DNA from: JAJDZL01 sp965220665 | Lineage (GTDB): Bacteria > Pseudomonadota > Gammaproteobacteria > Arenicellales > JAJDZL01 | Direction: 5' to 3' | Assembly (NCBI GenBank): GCA_965220665.1 | Contig: CBDCQQ010000005.1 | Location: 1,984,001-2,048,000 of the forward strand | DNA: 64,000 nt | Part shown: piece by piece, positions 54,677 through 63,381 of the stretch | How positions within the stretch are numbered: the first letter of the stretch is position 1 | How the letters are laid out: each line of letters opens with the position of its first letter | The notes under the pieces: model-generated | Database searches by the model: none | Told to the model about the DNA's origin: nothing | What the model saw: the letters and a program-made list of their open reading frames with translations, nothing else | Made by a program: the position numbers and the translations under genes

Positions 54677-55299
54677 GGTGTGCGGCCCTGAACTTCGTCG
54701 AGTGCATCACAGGCCGCCTGAATGGCCGTTTTGACGGAGTCTTCGGTACCGGTGATGAAAAGCCGTCCGAAACGTCCCACTGCCCGTACCTGGACAATAT
54801 CAATCAGGGCTGATTTTTCAGCTTCGTTGCCCGCAATGGAAATGTAAGCAGCAGGCGAACACTCAACGATTCCAAGCGTTTGACCCGGTACTACCAGTGA
54901 CCCGGATGACCATTTGTTCAGCAGCTGTGCCTGATAGGGTTCGACCGATGTGATGACTTGGGTGGATTCAACAGCAGGCTTGATCCGGTCCTCCAGTTTC
55001 ATCCCCAACTCGTTCAGGATTGCTTCACGAGCCGCATTGATCTGGGCATTGAAAGGCGAGCGTAAAATGAAAAATCCAAATTCCCGTTCAACAATTTGAG
55101 AGGTCGCTTCCGCGCGACTGGCCTTGAGCGCGATATCGATCAGTCGGAATACTTCATTGCCGGGTGCAAATTCTCCGATTAGCACGGTATCCCCAGCCAA
55201 CGGAATAGATCCCTGTACGGTTGCACCGTTGTAGGCTGCGAATTTGGGTTGCAGCCGGTCAATCTGCATCAATGCTCGAATTGTCAGACGTTCACCCAT
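54673..55299 (-). CDS. tandem BMC-domain shell protein (BMC-T)
   Basis: From the ATG at 55299, just after the aldehyde dehydrogenase stop, the protein has 208 residues with two BMC folds: ALMQIDRLQPKFAAYNGATV... in the first half and QTLGIVECSPAAYISIAGNE...VRAVGRFGRLFITGTEDSVK in the second. Trimers of such proteins form pseudo-hexameric shell tiles, often with gated pores for large cofactors. An earlier in-frame ATG would overlap the upstream gene and adds atypical residues. Confidence 0.88.
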   Translation of the reverse strand: MGERLTIRALMQIDRLQPKFAAYNGATVQGSIPLAGDTVLIGEFAPGNEVFRLIDIALKASRAEATSQIVEREFGFFILRSPFNAQINAAREAILNELGMKLEDRIKPAVESTQVITSVEPYQAQLLNKWSSGSLVVPGQTLGIVECSPAAYISIAGNEAEKSALIDIVQVRAVGRFGRLFITGTEDSVKTAIQAACDALDEVQGRTP

Positions 55300-55300
55300 C

Positions 55301-56677
55301 TTATTCACCAAACTCATCATAAACATCGCGCCATGGACGCGATTCATAAGCGACGCGCTTAATGTTAATCAGGTGCAGCGCCGTCACGTTATCGGATGTA
55401 ATTGAACCGGACCAGGTTCCAGTTCCCAGCATGAAACTGGGCTCAAGATCGGTGGAATAACCCATGCCACCGATGATTGCGGGAGAATTAACCAGCACTC
55501 GACCGACTGGCAGTTCACTGTAGCGAGCGACTGCTTCGCCATCGTCGGCATGAATGACGGCAGTGTGGCCCCAGCCTCCAAACCCGACAATCTGTCGGGC
55601 AACATCGTTTGCAGCCGCGTCGGACTTGACTTCATACCAGGCCAATACAGGATTCAGCTTTTCATGCGACAGCGGCGCCTGCCAGCCGACATCCGACAGG
55701 GAAGCGATGAGCACTCGGGTGCGCGGCGGCAGTTCAATATTGGCCAATTTACCGAGTTGTTCCGGCGACTGACCAACGCAGTCCGGGTTGATGGCATTTG
55801 ATGGAAACAGCACATTGGAAAGCCGCGCCGCTTCCTGTTCTGTACAGAAATATGCACCGCGCAGTTTCATTTCAGCCTGCAGTTCGCGACTGACTGACTG
55901 TTCCACAATGACCGCCTGTTCCGCCACACAAGCGGTACCATAGTCAAAGGATTTTGATGTGATGATCTGTTCGGCGATTTCATTGAGTTCGCGTGCCTTT
56001 GAGGTGTGAACATAGCAGGGTACATTGCCTGGTCCGACTGCCAGTGTAGGTTTTCCCGACGAATAGGCGGCTTTGACCATTACCGGACCACCCGTCGCCA
56101 GCACGACTGATGTCCGTCGATGAGTCATCAATTCAGTGGTGCCGGCAATTGTTACTTTGTCAAGACACTGAATCAGCCCGGGTGGCGCGCCAATCTGTTC
56201 GGCTGCCCTGGCCATCACAGCGGTCGTTTCCACGGCACACTTAACCCCTTTGGGGTGTGGTGCGCAGACGATTGCATTGCCGGCCTTGATGGCTGAAATG
56301 ATTTTGAAGATCACCGTTGACGTGGGGTTGGTTACCGGAATCAATGCCGCAACGACACCCATTGGTTCACCAATGGCTGCCGTTTTAGTGACTTCATCTT
56401 TCCATAGAATGCCGCGGGTTCGAATGTTTCGCAGCCAGGCAGCAACCGAAATTGAATTGAAAAGATTTTTCAGTCGTTTATCTTCCACATTGCCACAACC
56501 GGTTTCTTCCACAGCCAGCTCACCCAGTCTTCTTGATTCAGGCTCTATCGCGGCCGCCATGGCATCAACCATCGCGTCAATCTGCTCGCGTTCGAACAGA
56601 CGAAACTTCTGATAGGCTTCCCAAGCGAGTTCGGTCGCCCGACGAGCTGCGGCAATCGATTGAAGGTCGTGATCCAT
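55301..56677 (-). CDS. CoA-acylating aldehyde dehydrogenase (PduP/EutE-like), microcompartment signature enzyme
   Basis: The 458-residue protein has the catalytic Cys in SFDYGTACVAEQAVIVE, the cofactor loop VVLATGGPVMVKAAYSSGKP and VGPGNVPCYV, all typical of microcompartment acyl-CoA-forming aldehyde dehydrogenases. The amphipathic N-terminal helix (SIAAARRATELAWEAYQKF) may act as an encapsulation peptide. The enzyme would oxidise the toxic aldehyde made inside the shell to acyl-CoA with NAD+ and CoA. It is the signature enzyme for a catabolic metabolosome; the alcohol dehydrogenase, phosphotransacylase and a lyase usual in Eut/Pdu loci are absent here. Confidence 0.92.
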   Translation of the reverse strand: MDHDLQSIAAARRATELAWEAYQKFRLFEREQIDAMVDAMAAAIEPESRRLGELAVEETGCGNVEDKRLKNLFNSISVAAWLRNIRTRGILWKDEVTKTAAIGEPMGVVAALIPVTNPTSTVIFKIISAIKAGNAIVCAPHPKGVKCAVETTAVMARAAEQIGAPPGLIQCLDKVTIAGTTELMTHRRTSVVLATGGPVMVKAAYSSGKPTLAVGPGNVPCYVHTSKARELNEIAEQIITSKSFDYGTACVAEQAVIVEQSVSRELQAEMKLRGAYFCTEQEAARLSNVLFPSNAINPDCVGQSPEQLGKLANIELPPRTRVLIASLSDVGWQAPLSHEKLNPVLAWYEVKSDAAANDVARQIVGFGGWGHTAVIHADDGEAVARYSELPVGRVLVNSPAIIGGMGYSTDLEPSFMLGTGTWSGSITSDNVTALHLINIKRVAYESRPWRDVYDEFGE

Positions 56678-56682
56678 TTATC

Positions 56683-57864
56683 TCATCCTCGCACCAGCGA
56701 TTCCAGAGTTTTACGCGCGTCATCAGCGTTGTCTGCAAGAATGCCCATCGTTTCCAGTCGTCGGCCGGATGCACTGACATCGCTCCCCAATAAAGCCCCA
56801 GCTACTGTTACCAGAGAATCGGTTACAGGCGTTGAAACGCCAACCATGCGACCTGCTGACTGTAGCGGAATCAGCGATCCGGCGATGGCACTTCTAAGCA
56901 CAGTAGGGACACCGTCAACTTCGGGTCTGAACCGAATCTGACTGTCGCTGCCGGCACAAATTTCAATCCAACGTTCATCATCAGGCAGGTTTCGAACGCC
57001 AAACCGGCTGGCAACCTGGCGCCGTTCGCTGAGGGCTGCTACAACAAGTGAGTGACAGCTCGGTGTCGCCAAAAGCGAGTGAAAATTGTTGTGAGAGGGC
57101 AGAGACTCGGCACCTGGCAGAAGTGATTCATACTCACCGGCAACCGCACTTTCACCAAACATCAGGCCCACCGCTTCAATTGCACCGCTGCCATCGGTGA
57201 GACTGCTATGAAGTGCGTTAGGTGCAGGGTGAAGGTTGTGCAGAAGTTCAACCAAAGTTTGGATTGTGTTTGCTCGATGACCCGGCATTGTGGCAGCCAC
57301 TGCCGCAGCAGCGCCCGCTAGGTTCAACCCGCCACCCTGAACTTCAGTCCAGTACGGCAGGTGCTGAACCTCAACCACTGTAATGTCTGCACGGCAGCCA
57401 CCAATTTTCAGAAGTGCGCTGACTTCCAGTGCGGCAAAGGTACGGGCTGGTGCAATGACCAGAGTCTGTCCATCGCTCAGGTGTTCGGCGAGTACCATCG
57501 CGTAGGTCCGATGTTTGTGCACCGGGCCGGTTAAAAATATCAGATCGGCTGATGCCACAGCCGAATCAAGTTCTGCGGTTGTTTTAATGGAAGGTGATGA
57601 CTCGAGGTCGACCTGATACGTACCGACTGGTCCGTCTCCACGCAAAGTGATGCCGCCGGTAGCGCGAAGTGCGTTGAGTTCCGCGCCATAAGCGCTGAAG
57701 AGAGTGACCGAACGATTCTGCGACAGACATAGTGCTGCCAGCAATCGTCCTTCCGGGCCGCCACCAAGTACGGTCACCTGATTGAAGGTTGGTGACTCAA
57801 GCTGTTTCTCCCGTTCGGCGTTTCGTTCGAGTGCTTTCGCAAAAGCCTCAAATTCTGCACTCAT
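56683..57864 (-). CDS. opine (octopine/nopaline) dehydrogenase-like NAD(P) enzyme
   Basis: The 393-residue protein has an N-terminal amphipathic stretch (SAEFEAFAKALERNAEREK) that could be an encapsulation peptide, a Rossmann loop VTVLGGGPEGRLLAALCLSQ and a C-terminal helical domain with catalytic His candidate in SLPSHNNFHSLLATP. This layout matches NAD/NADP-dependent opine dehydrogenases, which form or split the C-N bond between an amino acid and a 2-oxo acid. It is five bases upstream of the aldehyde dehydrogenase gene. In this setting it might handle an N-substituted amino acid; this is inference. Confidence 0.75.
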   Translation of the reverse strand: MSAEFEAFAKALERNAEREKQLESPTFNQVTVLGGGPEGRLLAALCLSQNRSVTLFSAYGAELNALRATGGITLRGDGPVGTYQVDLESSPSIKTTAELDSAVASADLIFLTGPVHKHRTYAMVLAEHLSDGQTLVIAPARTFAALEVSALLKIGGCRADITVVEVQHLPYWTEVQGGGLNLAGAAAAVAATMPGHRANTIQTLVELLHNLHPAPNALHSSLTDGSGAIEAVGLMFGESAVAGEYESLLPGAESLPSHNNFHSLLATPSCHSLVVAALSERRQVASRFGVRNLPDDERWIEICAGSDSQIRFRPEVDGVPTVLRSAIAGSLIPLQSAGRMVGVSTPVTDSLVTVAGALLGSDVSASGRRLETMGILADNADDARKTLESLVRG

Positions 57865-57959
57865 TTACTTCTCTACCTGAATCGACGGTCCCAACTGTGT
57901 CGGATTGGTCGGAACCTGTCTGGCAATGAAAATAGATACAAATTGAAAGATTTGTGTAA

Positions 57960-58253
57960 TTACTCAACTTCGAGTAGATTTTCTACTTCATCGTGCGGGC
58001 GTGGGATGATGTGAACCGAAATCACCTCGCCCACTTTATTAGCGGCACTGGCACCGGCATCAACAGAAGCCTTGACCGCACCGACTTCACCGCGAATGAG
58101 TGTGGACACCAGTCCGCCTCCGACGCGGACCTGGCGCAAAATGGATACATTGGCGGCTTTGACCATCGCATCTGCTGCTTCAATCGAAGCGACCAGTCCG
58201 CGTGTCTCAATCATTCCAAGTGCTGTTTGAACATTTTCACCTCTAGCGGCCAT
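57960..58253 (-). CDS. BMC-H shell protein (PduA/EutM-like)
   Basis: From the ATG at 58253 the protein has 97 residues: ALGMIETRGLVASIEAADAM, VRVGGGLVSTLIRGEVGAVK and VGEVISVHIIPRPHDEVENL are classic BMC-H features. The start is fixed by a perfect GGAGG site six bases upstream; a longer frame would begin inside that site. It is the main hexameric tile of the shell. Confidence 0.95.
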   Translation of the reverse strand: MAARGENVQTALGMIETRGLVASIEAADAMVKAANVSILRQVRVGGGLVSTLIRGEVGAVKASVDAGASAANKVGEVISVHIIPRPHDEVENLLEVE

Positions 58254-58320
58254 TTGTGCCTCCTGTTTCAAATGATGTGGATTCTGTAAGTAAACATTGC
58301 TATTTCAAAGGAAGGGTTAT

Positions 58321-58596
58321 TCAGTCTGGGTCATTAACCGTAACAGTATCGATAATGCCGACGATCGCTGCATCAGCAGGGATTCCCTGTAATGCGGGCG
58401 GGACCCGGGATGCAGAGCCCGTAGTCACCAGCACCTTCTGTCCTGCACCGGCACCCAGCATGTCTGCAGCGACGATGGGCGTGCCAGCCGGCTCTCCTGA
58501 ACCATCTTCGAACTGCACCAGCAGCAGGGGATAGGCTGCCAGCCGGCTTTCTTTGACCGTCGCGGTAACGGTTCCAATCACGCGTGCAACCTGCAT
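58321..58596 (-). CDS. BMC-P pentameric vertex protein (EutN/CcmL-like)
   Basis: The 91-residue protein has the EutN/CcmL pattern: MQVARVIGTVTATVKESRL, LLLVQFEDGSGEPAGTPIVA, DMLGAGAGQKVLVTTGSASR and AAIVGIIDTVTV. It caps the vertices of the polyhedral shell. Its ATG overlaps the stop codon of the glutamine-synthetase-like gene (TAATG). Confidence 0.95.
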   Translation of the reverse strand: MQVARVIGTVTATVKESRLAAYPLLLVQFEDGSGEPAGTPIVAADMLGAGAGQKVLVTTGSASRVPPALQGIPADAAIVGIIDTVTVNDPD

Positions 58597-59903
58597 TACA
58601 TATTCCTCAGGTAACGGTCAATCTCAACCTGAGTTACCGATTCGTTGATGAATGCGACCTCACGCTCTGCCTGCTGCAGCAGGACGGTGTAGCGGTCTTC
58701 ACCCAGCACATTTTTCAAGTAGTCCGATTCCTTGGCCAGTCTGATCGCGTCCGAAATGTTCAACGGCAAGCCAGGTGCGTCTTCAAGTGCGTAGGCATCG
58801 GTTTCAGTCATCGGGGTGGGTTCCATGCCCTGTTCGATGCCATCCAGACCCGCTGCAATTTCGGTTGCAAAAAGATAATAGGGGTTGCAGTCAGCCGTGC
58901 CGTCCCGTTTTTCGACGCGTACCGCGCTGTCAGCACCCTTGATTACACGCAGTGCAGTTGTTCGGTTATCAATACCCCAGGTCACGTTGATTGGACAGAA
59001 CGTATAAGGCGCTCTTCGTTTGTAGGCGTTCGGCGTTGTAGAGGCAGCCAGGGAACATTCCGCCATGCGTTTTTCCAGCCCGGCGAGATATGACCTTCCC
59101 ATCGCGGAAAGCTCTCCATGGTCGGCAAACTGGTTGACATCATCCTTCCAAATCGAATGATGGGTATGAAATCCGTTGCCGGACTCAGCCGCGAAAGGTT
59201 TGGCCATGAACGTTGCAACGTAGCCAAAGTGTGCGGCGATTTCTTTAATCATGGAACGGAAAAGAATGACCCGGTCCGCGGTTTCGAGTGCCTCGCCGTA
59301 GCGAATATTGATTTCCACCTGTCCGGGGGCATATTCCGGATTGGACTGTTCGATTGGAATGCCAAGATCGATGAGGTATCGACGCATTGGCCCAACGACA
59401 TGTTCAAGTTCTGCAGCACGAGCCAGGTTGTAGACCTGGATGCCTCTGTCTTTTGGCTGCAGCGTTTCCGGGTCCAGCAGATAAAACTCCAACTCTGCAC
59501 CAATATTGATGGTGAAACCCATTTCAGCAGCGCGTTCAACCTGTCGGACAAGTGCAATTCTTGGGTCGACAGAAAGCGGTTTATGATCCATTCCTTCCAT
59601 GCGGCCCATGCAGATTGCGACACCAGGCTCCCAGGGCGAAGCAACCGGTTGGGTCATTGGAAACATGTGCATATCTGGGAAGCCGTTCTCCATATTTGCA
59701 CAGGGTGAGTCCCAGATGTCTGAGGTCATGTCCATGACCAGTAGGGCAATAGACAGTGCATTGCCTTCCCTGCTTACTCTTGGCCAGTTATGTACGGGCA
59801 CGCGTTTGCCGCGCATGATGCCGTTCAGGTCGCCAGCACCCATCGCAATGGTATGCGTATCTTCAGGCAGTACAGAAAAGTCAGTAGTCAGTCCGCTATT
59901 CAT
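58596..59903 (-). CDS. glutamine-synthetase-family gamma-glutamyl-amine ligase (GlnT/PuuA/GmaS-like)
   Basis: The 435-residue protein has GS catalytic motifs: NIGAELEFYLLDPETLQPKD (Mg-binding EAE-type), FMAKPFAAESGNGFHTHHSI (ATP/glutamate His), and GIDNRTTALRVIKGADSAVR, but lacks the adenylylation-site region of type I GS. Shorter GS relatives ligate glutamate to amines (methylamine, putrescine, ethanolamine, isopropylamine, aniline). As first gene of the microcompartment operon, translationally coupled to the shell genes, it is likely the entry step that forms a gamma-glutamyl amide. The amine is not identifiable from sequence. Confidence 0.88.
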   Translation of the reverse strand: MNSGLTTDFSVLPEDTHTIAMGAGDLNGIMRGKRVPVHNWPRVSREGNALSIALLVMDMTSDIWDSPCANMENGFPDMHMFPMTQPVASPWEPGVAICMGRMEGMDHKPLSVDPRIALVRQVERAAEMGFTINIGAELEFYLLDPETLQPKDRGIQVYNLARAAELEHVVGPMRRYLIDLGIPIEQSNPEYAPGQVEINIRYGEALETADRVILFRSMIKEIAAHFGYVATFMAKPFAAESGNGFHTHHSIWKDDVNQFADHGELSAMGRSYLAGLEKRMAECSLAASTTPNAYKRRAPYTFCPINVTWGIDNRTTALRVIKGADSAVRVEKRDGTADCNPYYLFATEIAAGLDGIEQGMEPTPMTETDAYALEDAPGLPLNISDAIRLAKESDYLKNVLGEDRYTVLLQQAEREVAFINESVTQVEIDRYLRNM

Positions 59904-59972
59904 TCGCCGCGTTACCCCCGTCGTGCTTGATGCATCAAGATTTGCCGATGTCTTTACAGGTCAAGTGTAAAA

Positions 59973-59994
59973 TGTACACTGAATCCAGTATACA
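59973..59994. promoter_or_regulatory. candidate GntR operator in divergent promoter region
   Basis: TGTACACTGAATCCAGTATA followed by CA is a 22-bp near-palindrome of the form TGTAnACTGnATnCAGTnTACA, with 18 of 22 positions symmetric. The TGTA...TACA ends resemble FadR-subfamily GntR sites. It lies 70-91 bp upstream of the ligase start and 127-148 bp before the flavin oxidase start, so it could control both directions. Confidence 0.6.
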
Positions 59995-60120
59995 GTATTT
60001 GACTTTTATAGCACGAAATTTTGGTTGCCATAAACATATTTTTCGGCGAGATTTTTGGTGAATGTAGTGTGACTTCACCTATAAATCGAAATGAAATGAC
60101 ATCATCCAATCCATCACTCA

Positions 60121-61275
60121 ATGCGTAAGACTGCGAACAAAAGTGAAGTTGTTATAGTTGGTGCCGGTATTGCCGGTGTCATGACAGCGCTCAGTGTACG
60201 CCGTAAAGGGCACTCGGTCACGTTGATCGATCGCTGGGAACCCGGTCATCCGCGCGCATCATCGTCTGATTACAGCCGCTTGATTCGTTCCATTCATGGT
60301 GCCGATCGGCTCTACACTGAGTGGGTGCGCGAAGCGCGTCTTCGCTGGATGGAACTGCAGGAAGAAGTCAGGCAGACTCTGCTTGTCGAATGCGGCGCGC
60401 TGGTCATTGCAACCGAAGGCGATTCAGGTTGGGAAGATTCAACTTTTTCCACCTTCGATGAACTGGGTGTGCCTTATTTCCGGTTTGATTCACAGGAACT
60501 TGCTTCGCGATTTCCACAGTTCGATTTCAGAAACGTCAGCTACGGTATCTTTGAGCCGGAGTCCGGTATGCTGATGGCACATCGTGCTGTGGTGGAATGC
60601 GCGCGTCTTTTCGAACGTGAAGGTGGCCGGGTGATTCGCGGTCGGGCCCGAACGGACGAATCAGAACGACTGTATCTTAATGGCCAACCGTTGGAAGCAG
60701 ATCTCGTGATTGTGGCTGCCGGTCCCTGGATCGGTGAGATGTACCGACGTTCCATTGGACCGATATCTAAAATTGTTCGACAGAACATCATCTATACTTC
60801 GTGCCCCGATGCGGATGGCACTTATGAGCATGAGAACATGCCTTGCTGGATTGATCACGGGTATGAAGCTTACGGTGCGCCATCCTATGAAGGAAGTGGG
60901 GTGAAAGCAGCAATCGCCTGGACTGAAGCGATTATTGATTTGGACAATGATGAACGGGTGGTGGACGAAGCCACATTCAACCGGACCCGGAACTATATTC
61001 GCAACCGTCTGCCCGGGCTTATCGGGCAGAAAGCAGTCGATCAGAAGGCCTGCCAGATTGCCATGACACCAGATACTCACTTCATCATTGACTTTCACCC
61101 GCAATATGACAACGTTCTCATTGCCGGTGGGTGTTCAGGGCATTTATTCAAGCACGGCCCGGTATTCGGGGAATATGCAGCGGGCGTCGGTGTTGGGGAA
61201 TTTGGTACCGCTGACCGGTTCAAAATCAATACGCGATCGAAACTGATCGATGCGCAGTCGCCATCCGGCCGATAG
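60121..61275 (+). CDS. FAD-dependent amine oxidase (monomeric sarcosine oxidase / N-methyltryptophan oxidase family)
   Basis: The 384-residue protein has the FAD loop VVIVGAGIAGVMTALSVRRK, the RASSSDYSRLIRSIHG segment carrying the family Ser/Arg around the flavin site, and the C-terminal DNVLIAGGCSGHLFKHGPVF where the flavin-linking Cys (GGCSGHGFK in the family) is conserved. Family members oxidise secondary N-alkyl amino acids to aldehyde and free amino acid with O2. It could release an aldehyde from an N-substituted glutamate made by the synthase set and pass it to the aldehyde dehydrogenase. It is divergent from the microcompartment operon. Confidence 0.9.
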   Translation: MRKTANKSEVVIVGAGIAGVMTALSVRRKGHSVTLIDRWEPGHPRASSSDYSRLIRSIHGADRLYTEWVREARLRWMELQEEVRQTLLVECGALVIATEGDSGWEDSTFSTFDELGVPYFRFDSQELASRFPQFDFRNVSYGIFEPESGMLMAHRAVVECARLFEREGGRVIRGRARTDESERLYLNGQPLEADLVIVAAGPWIGEMYRRSIGPISKIVRQNIIYTSCPDADGTYEHENMPCWIDHGYEAYGAPSYEGSGVKAAIAWTEAIIDLDNDERVVDEATFNRTRNYIRNRLPGLIGQKAVDQKACQIAMTPDTHFIIDFHPQYDNVLIAGGCSGHLFKHGPVFGEYAAGVGVGEFGTADRFKINTRSKLIDAQSPSGR

Positions 61276-61295
61276 ACTTTGACAGGAGGTAAGAC

Positions 61296-62675
61296 ATGAC
61301 TCAGTTACGCGATATTCGTGGCATTCCAACCACCGTATCCAATCAGAAAGCACTGGACCTTTATGAAAAAGCGCTGGTTCAGTTGCATTCATACAAAGGA
61401 GACCCGGTAGAGACGGTAGACGAGGCTATTGCAGAAGATCCGGGATTTGTGATGGCACACTGCTTAAAGGCGCATTGCGGCAGCGCCATGGCAGATGGTG
61501 AATTTTCAGAACATTTGCGTGAATCCCTGGCTGGTGCAGAAGCTGTTGCGGATCACGGTGATGATCGAGAAAGAAGGCATGTGGCAGCCGTCCGCGCCTG
61601 GCTTGACGGCAACTTCAAAAAATCAGTCGACATACTTGAGTCAATCCTGATTGACTGTCCCCGGGATATTCTTGCGTTGCAAATTGCACATCTGAGTGAT
61701 TTTTATCTTGGTGATGCCAACAATCTCCGCGACCGTGTTGCGAGAGTTCTGACCGCCTATGATGAAGCAACTGCGGGTTATGGGTATCTTCTGGGCATGT
61801 ATGCATTTGGACTGGAAGAGTGTAACGAATACGCTAGGGCTGAGGCGGTTGGTCATCAGGCGCTCGATATCAGTGCAGGTGATGTTTGGGCCTTACACGC
61901 AGTCGCTCACGTGCTGGAGATGCAGGGTCGGCAGCAGGAAGGCATTCAACTTTATGAATCGAGAGTAACCGACTGGGCGCCAGACAACGGCTTTGCGGTA
62001 CACAACTGGTGGCACCTGGCACTGTATTATCTCGATTTACAGAACTTTGATCGTGTACTTGAGATTTATGACGCGTCCATTGCCGATGGCGCAGTTGCGC
62101 TGGAAATGCTGGACGCGAGTGCACTGCTGTGGCGATTAAAACTGATGGAAGTCGATGTTGGAGACCGCTGGGTGCGACTGGCCGACAAGTGGGAAGAGAC
62201 GATTCCGAATACCGGGTTTTATCCTTTCAACGACTGCCATGCAATCATGTCATTCATTGGCGCAGGCCGTGATGCGGCTGTCAAAGAAATGATGTGGCGT
62301 CTGAATCGATATGCTGAGGGTGACAACATGTCGGCATGGATGGTGCGGGAAGTTGGACTGCCTATTGCCAACGCCCTGACTGCCTATGGACGGGGTGATT
62401 ATGCTGAAACGGCCAGTCTGCTTGCTGATATCCGTTATACAGCCAATCGGTTTGGTGGTAGTCACGCACAACGAGATCTGATCTCTCAAACACTGATTGA
62501 AGCGGCCATTCGGGCAAACCAGTTAAACTTTGCGCGGGCACTCTTGTCGGAGCGGGCGCGGCGAAAAGATACCGCTGCACTGACCTGGCAGAACACAGCA
62601 CGCGTTCTGGAGGGTTTGCGACTTCAGGAAGAGGCGGAAAACGCCCACCGCCGCGCGAGTGCGCTACTCAACTGA
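61296..62675 (+). CDS. TPR-repeat protein (TTC38-like)
   Basis: The 459-residue protein contains degenerate tetratricopeptide repeats throughout and the TTC38-like segments AVAHVLEMQGRQQEGIQLYE, NWWHLALYYLDLQNFDRVLE and MAHCLKAHCGSAMA. Relatives sit beside oxidases and amine-utilisation genes in many bacteria, but no biochemical function is known. A GGAGG ribosome binding site lies before the ATG and 20 bases separate it from the oxidase gene, so the two form an operon. Confidence 0.85.
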   Translation: MTQLRDIRGIPTTVSNQKALDLYEKALVQLHSYKGDPVETVDEAIAEDPGFVMAHCLKAHCGSAMADGEFSEHLRESLAGAEAVADHGDDRERRHVAAVRAWLDGNFKKSVDILESILIDCPRDILALQIAHLSDFYLGDANNLRDRVARVLTAYDEATAGYGYLLGMYAFGLEECNEYARAEAVGHQALDISAGDVWALHAVAHVLEMQGRQQEGIQLYESRVTDWAPDNGFAVHNWWHLALYYLDLQNFDRVLEIYDASIADGAVALEMLDASALLWRLKLMEVDVGDRWVRLADKWEETIPNTGFYPFNDCHAIMSFIGAGRDAAVKEMMWRLNRYAEGDNMSAWMVREVGLPIANALTAYGRGDYAETASLLADIRYTANRFGGSHAQRDLISQTLIEAAIRANQLNFARALLSERARRKDTAALTWQNTARVLEGLRLQEEAENAHRRASALLN

Positions 62676-62702
62676 TAAAATTCGCACTGCAATTTCTGAA
62701 GT

Positions 62703-62779
62703 GCCGGTGTAGCTCAGTCTGGCAGAGCAGCTGATTCGTAATCAGCAGGTCGGAGGTTCAAGTCCTCTCACCGGCACCA
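62703..62779 (+). tRNA. tRNA-Thr (anticodon CGT)
   Basis: The acceptor stem GCCGGTG/CACCGGC, D arm AGCTCAGTCTGGCAGAGC, anticodon arm GCTGA-TTCGTAA-TCAGC and T arm GGAGGTTCAAGTCCTC fold as a standard cloverleaf. The anticodon CGT reads ACG (Thr). The CCA end is encoded. Mobile-element debris lies immediately downstream, as often at tRNA integration sites. Confidence 0.95.
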
Positions 62780-62810
62780 ATCCACTTTCATGGATTGGTT
62801 CGCTCCCTAT

Positions 62811-62842
62811 CGATTAGTAATCTGAGCTCTACCAACTGAGCT
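62811..62842 (-). repeat. partial tRNA remnant (D arm and part of anticodon arm)
   Basis: On the minus strand the stretch reads AGCTCAGTTGGTAGAGCT, a textbook tRNA D arm, followed by CAGATTACTAATC, the start of an anticodon arm that does not close. The acceptor and T arms are missing. It is probably a fragment left by recombination at the tRNA locus. Confidence 0.5.
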
Positions 62843-62907
62843 TCGGTCTCACTACCGACTGCAATCGGCATTGAGGGCGTTAGCTTGCCTGGCGGAACGA
62901 AACCGGA

Positions 62908-63219
62908 ATGAATATGAAGGGCCTTCAGGAATCACTTGATACGACGACAAGCAATGGCAAGCTGGTTTTTCACCTGTTTGGAGCACTGGCAGAGTTTGAA
63001 CGGAACTTAATCCGAGAAAGGACAGTCGCCGGACTTCAAGCGGCTCGTGCGCGAGGACGCCAGTTTGGTCGCCCACCTGCACTCGACAAAGCAATGCAGC
63101 GACGTGCTGTTGAACTGTATGAGAAGAAAAACCTCACAGTGCGAGAAATCTGCGAGTTAATGAAAATCAGCAAACCGACTCTTTACAAGTATGTTAGGGC
63201 GGCGCGTCAAAAGAAGTAA
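62908..63219 (+). pseudogene. serine recombinase (resolvase/invertase) C-terminal fragment
   Basis: The 103-residue frame matches the C-terminal part of Pin/Hin/Tn3-resolvase-like proteins: SLDTTTSNGKLVFHLFGALA, EFERNLIRERTVAGLQAARA, GRQFGRPPALD and a C-terminal helix-turn-helix (LTVREICELMKISKPTLYKY). The roughly 80 N-terminal residues, including the catalytic Ser, are missing, so it cannot recombine DNA. It lies 129 bp after the tRNA gene. Confidence 0.85.
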
Positions 63220-63381
63220 ATTGGTCCGGCTGCTTGCCGGTCTCTATACAGACCTGCTCTAGTTCTCCGATGAAGCAAAGGCTGACCCCAGACTACGATC
63301 ACGAAAAGGTCCCTTACTGACTCAATTACTGGCAGAATCCAAGAAAATAATGTATGGCATCGTTTGACAATTGCTTGCGAT

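Noticed and set aside
53073..60120. Assigning the microcompartment to ethanolamine or propanediol use
   Set aside because: The lyase/dehydratase, alcohol dehydrogenase and phosphotransacylase genes that define those systems are missing, and the linked enzymes point to another substrate.
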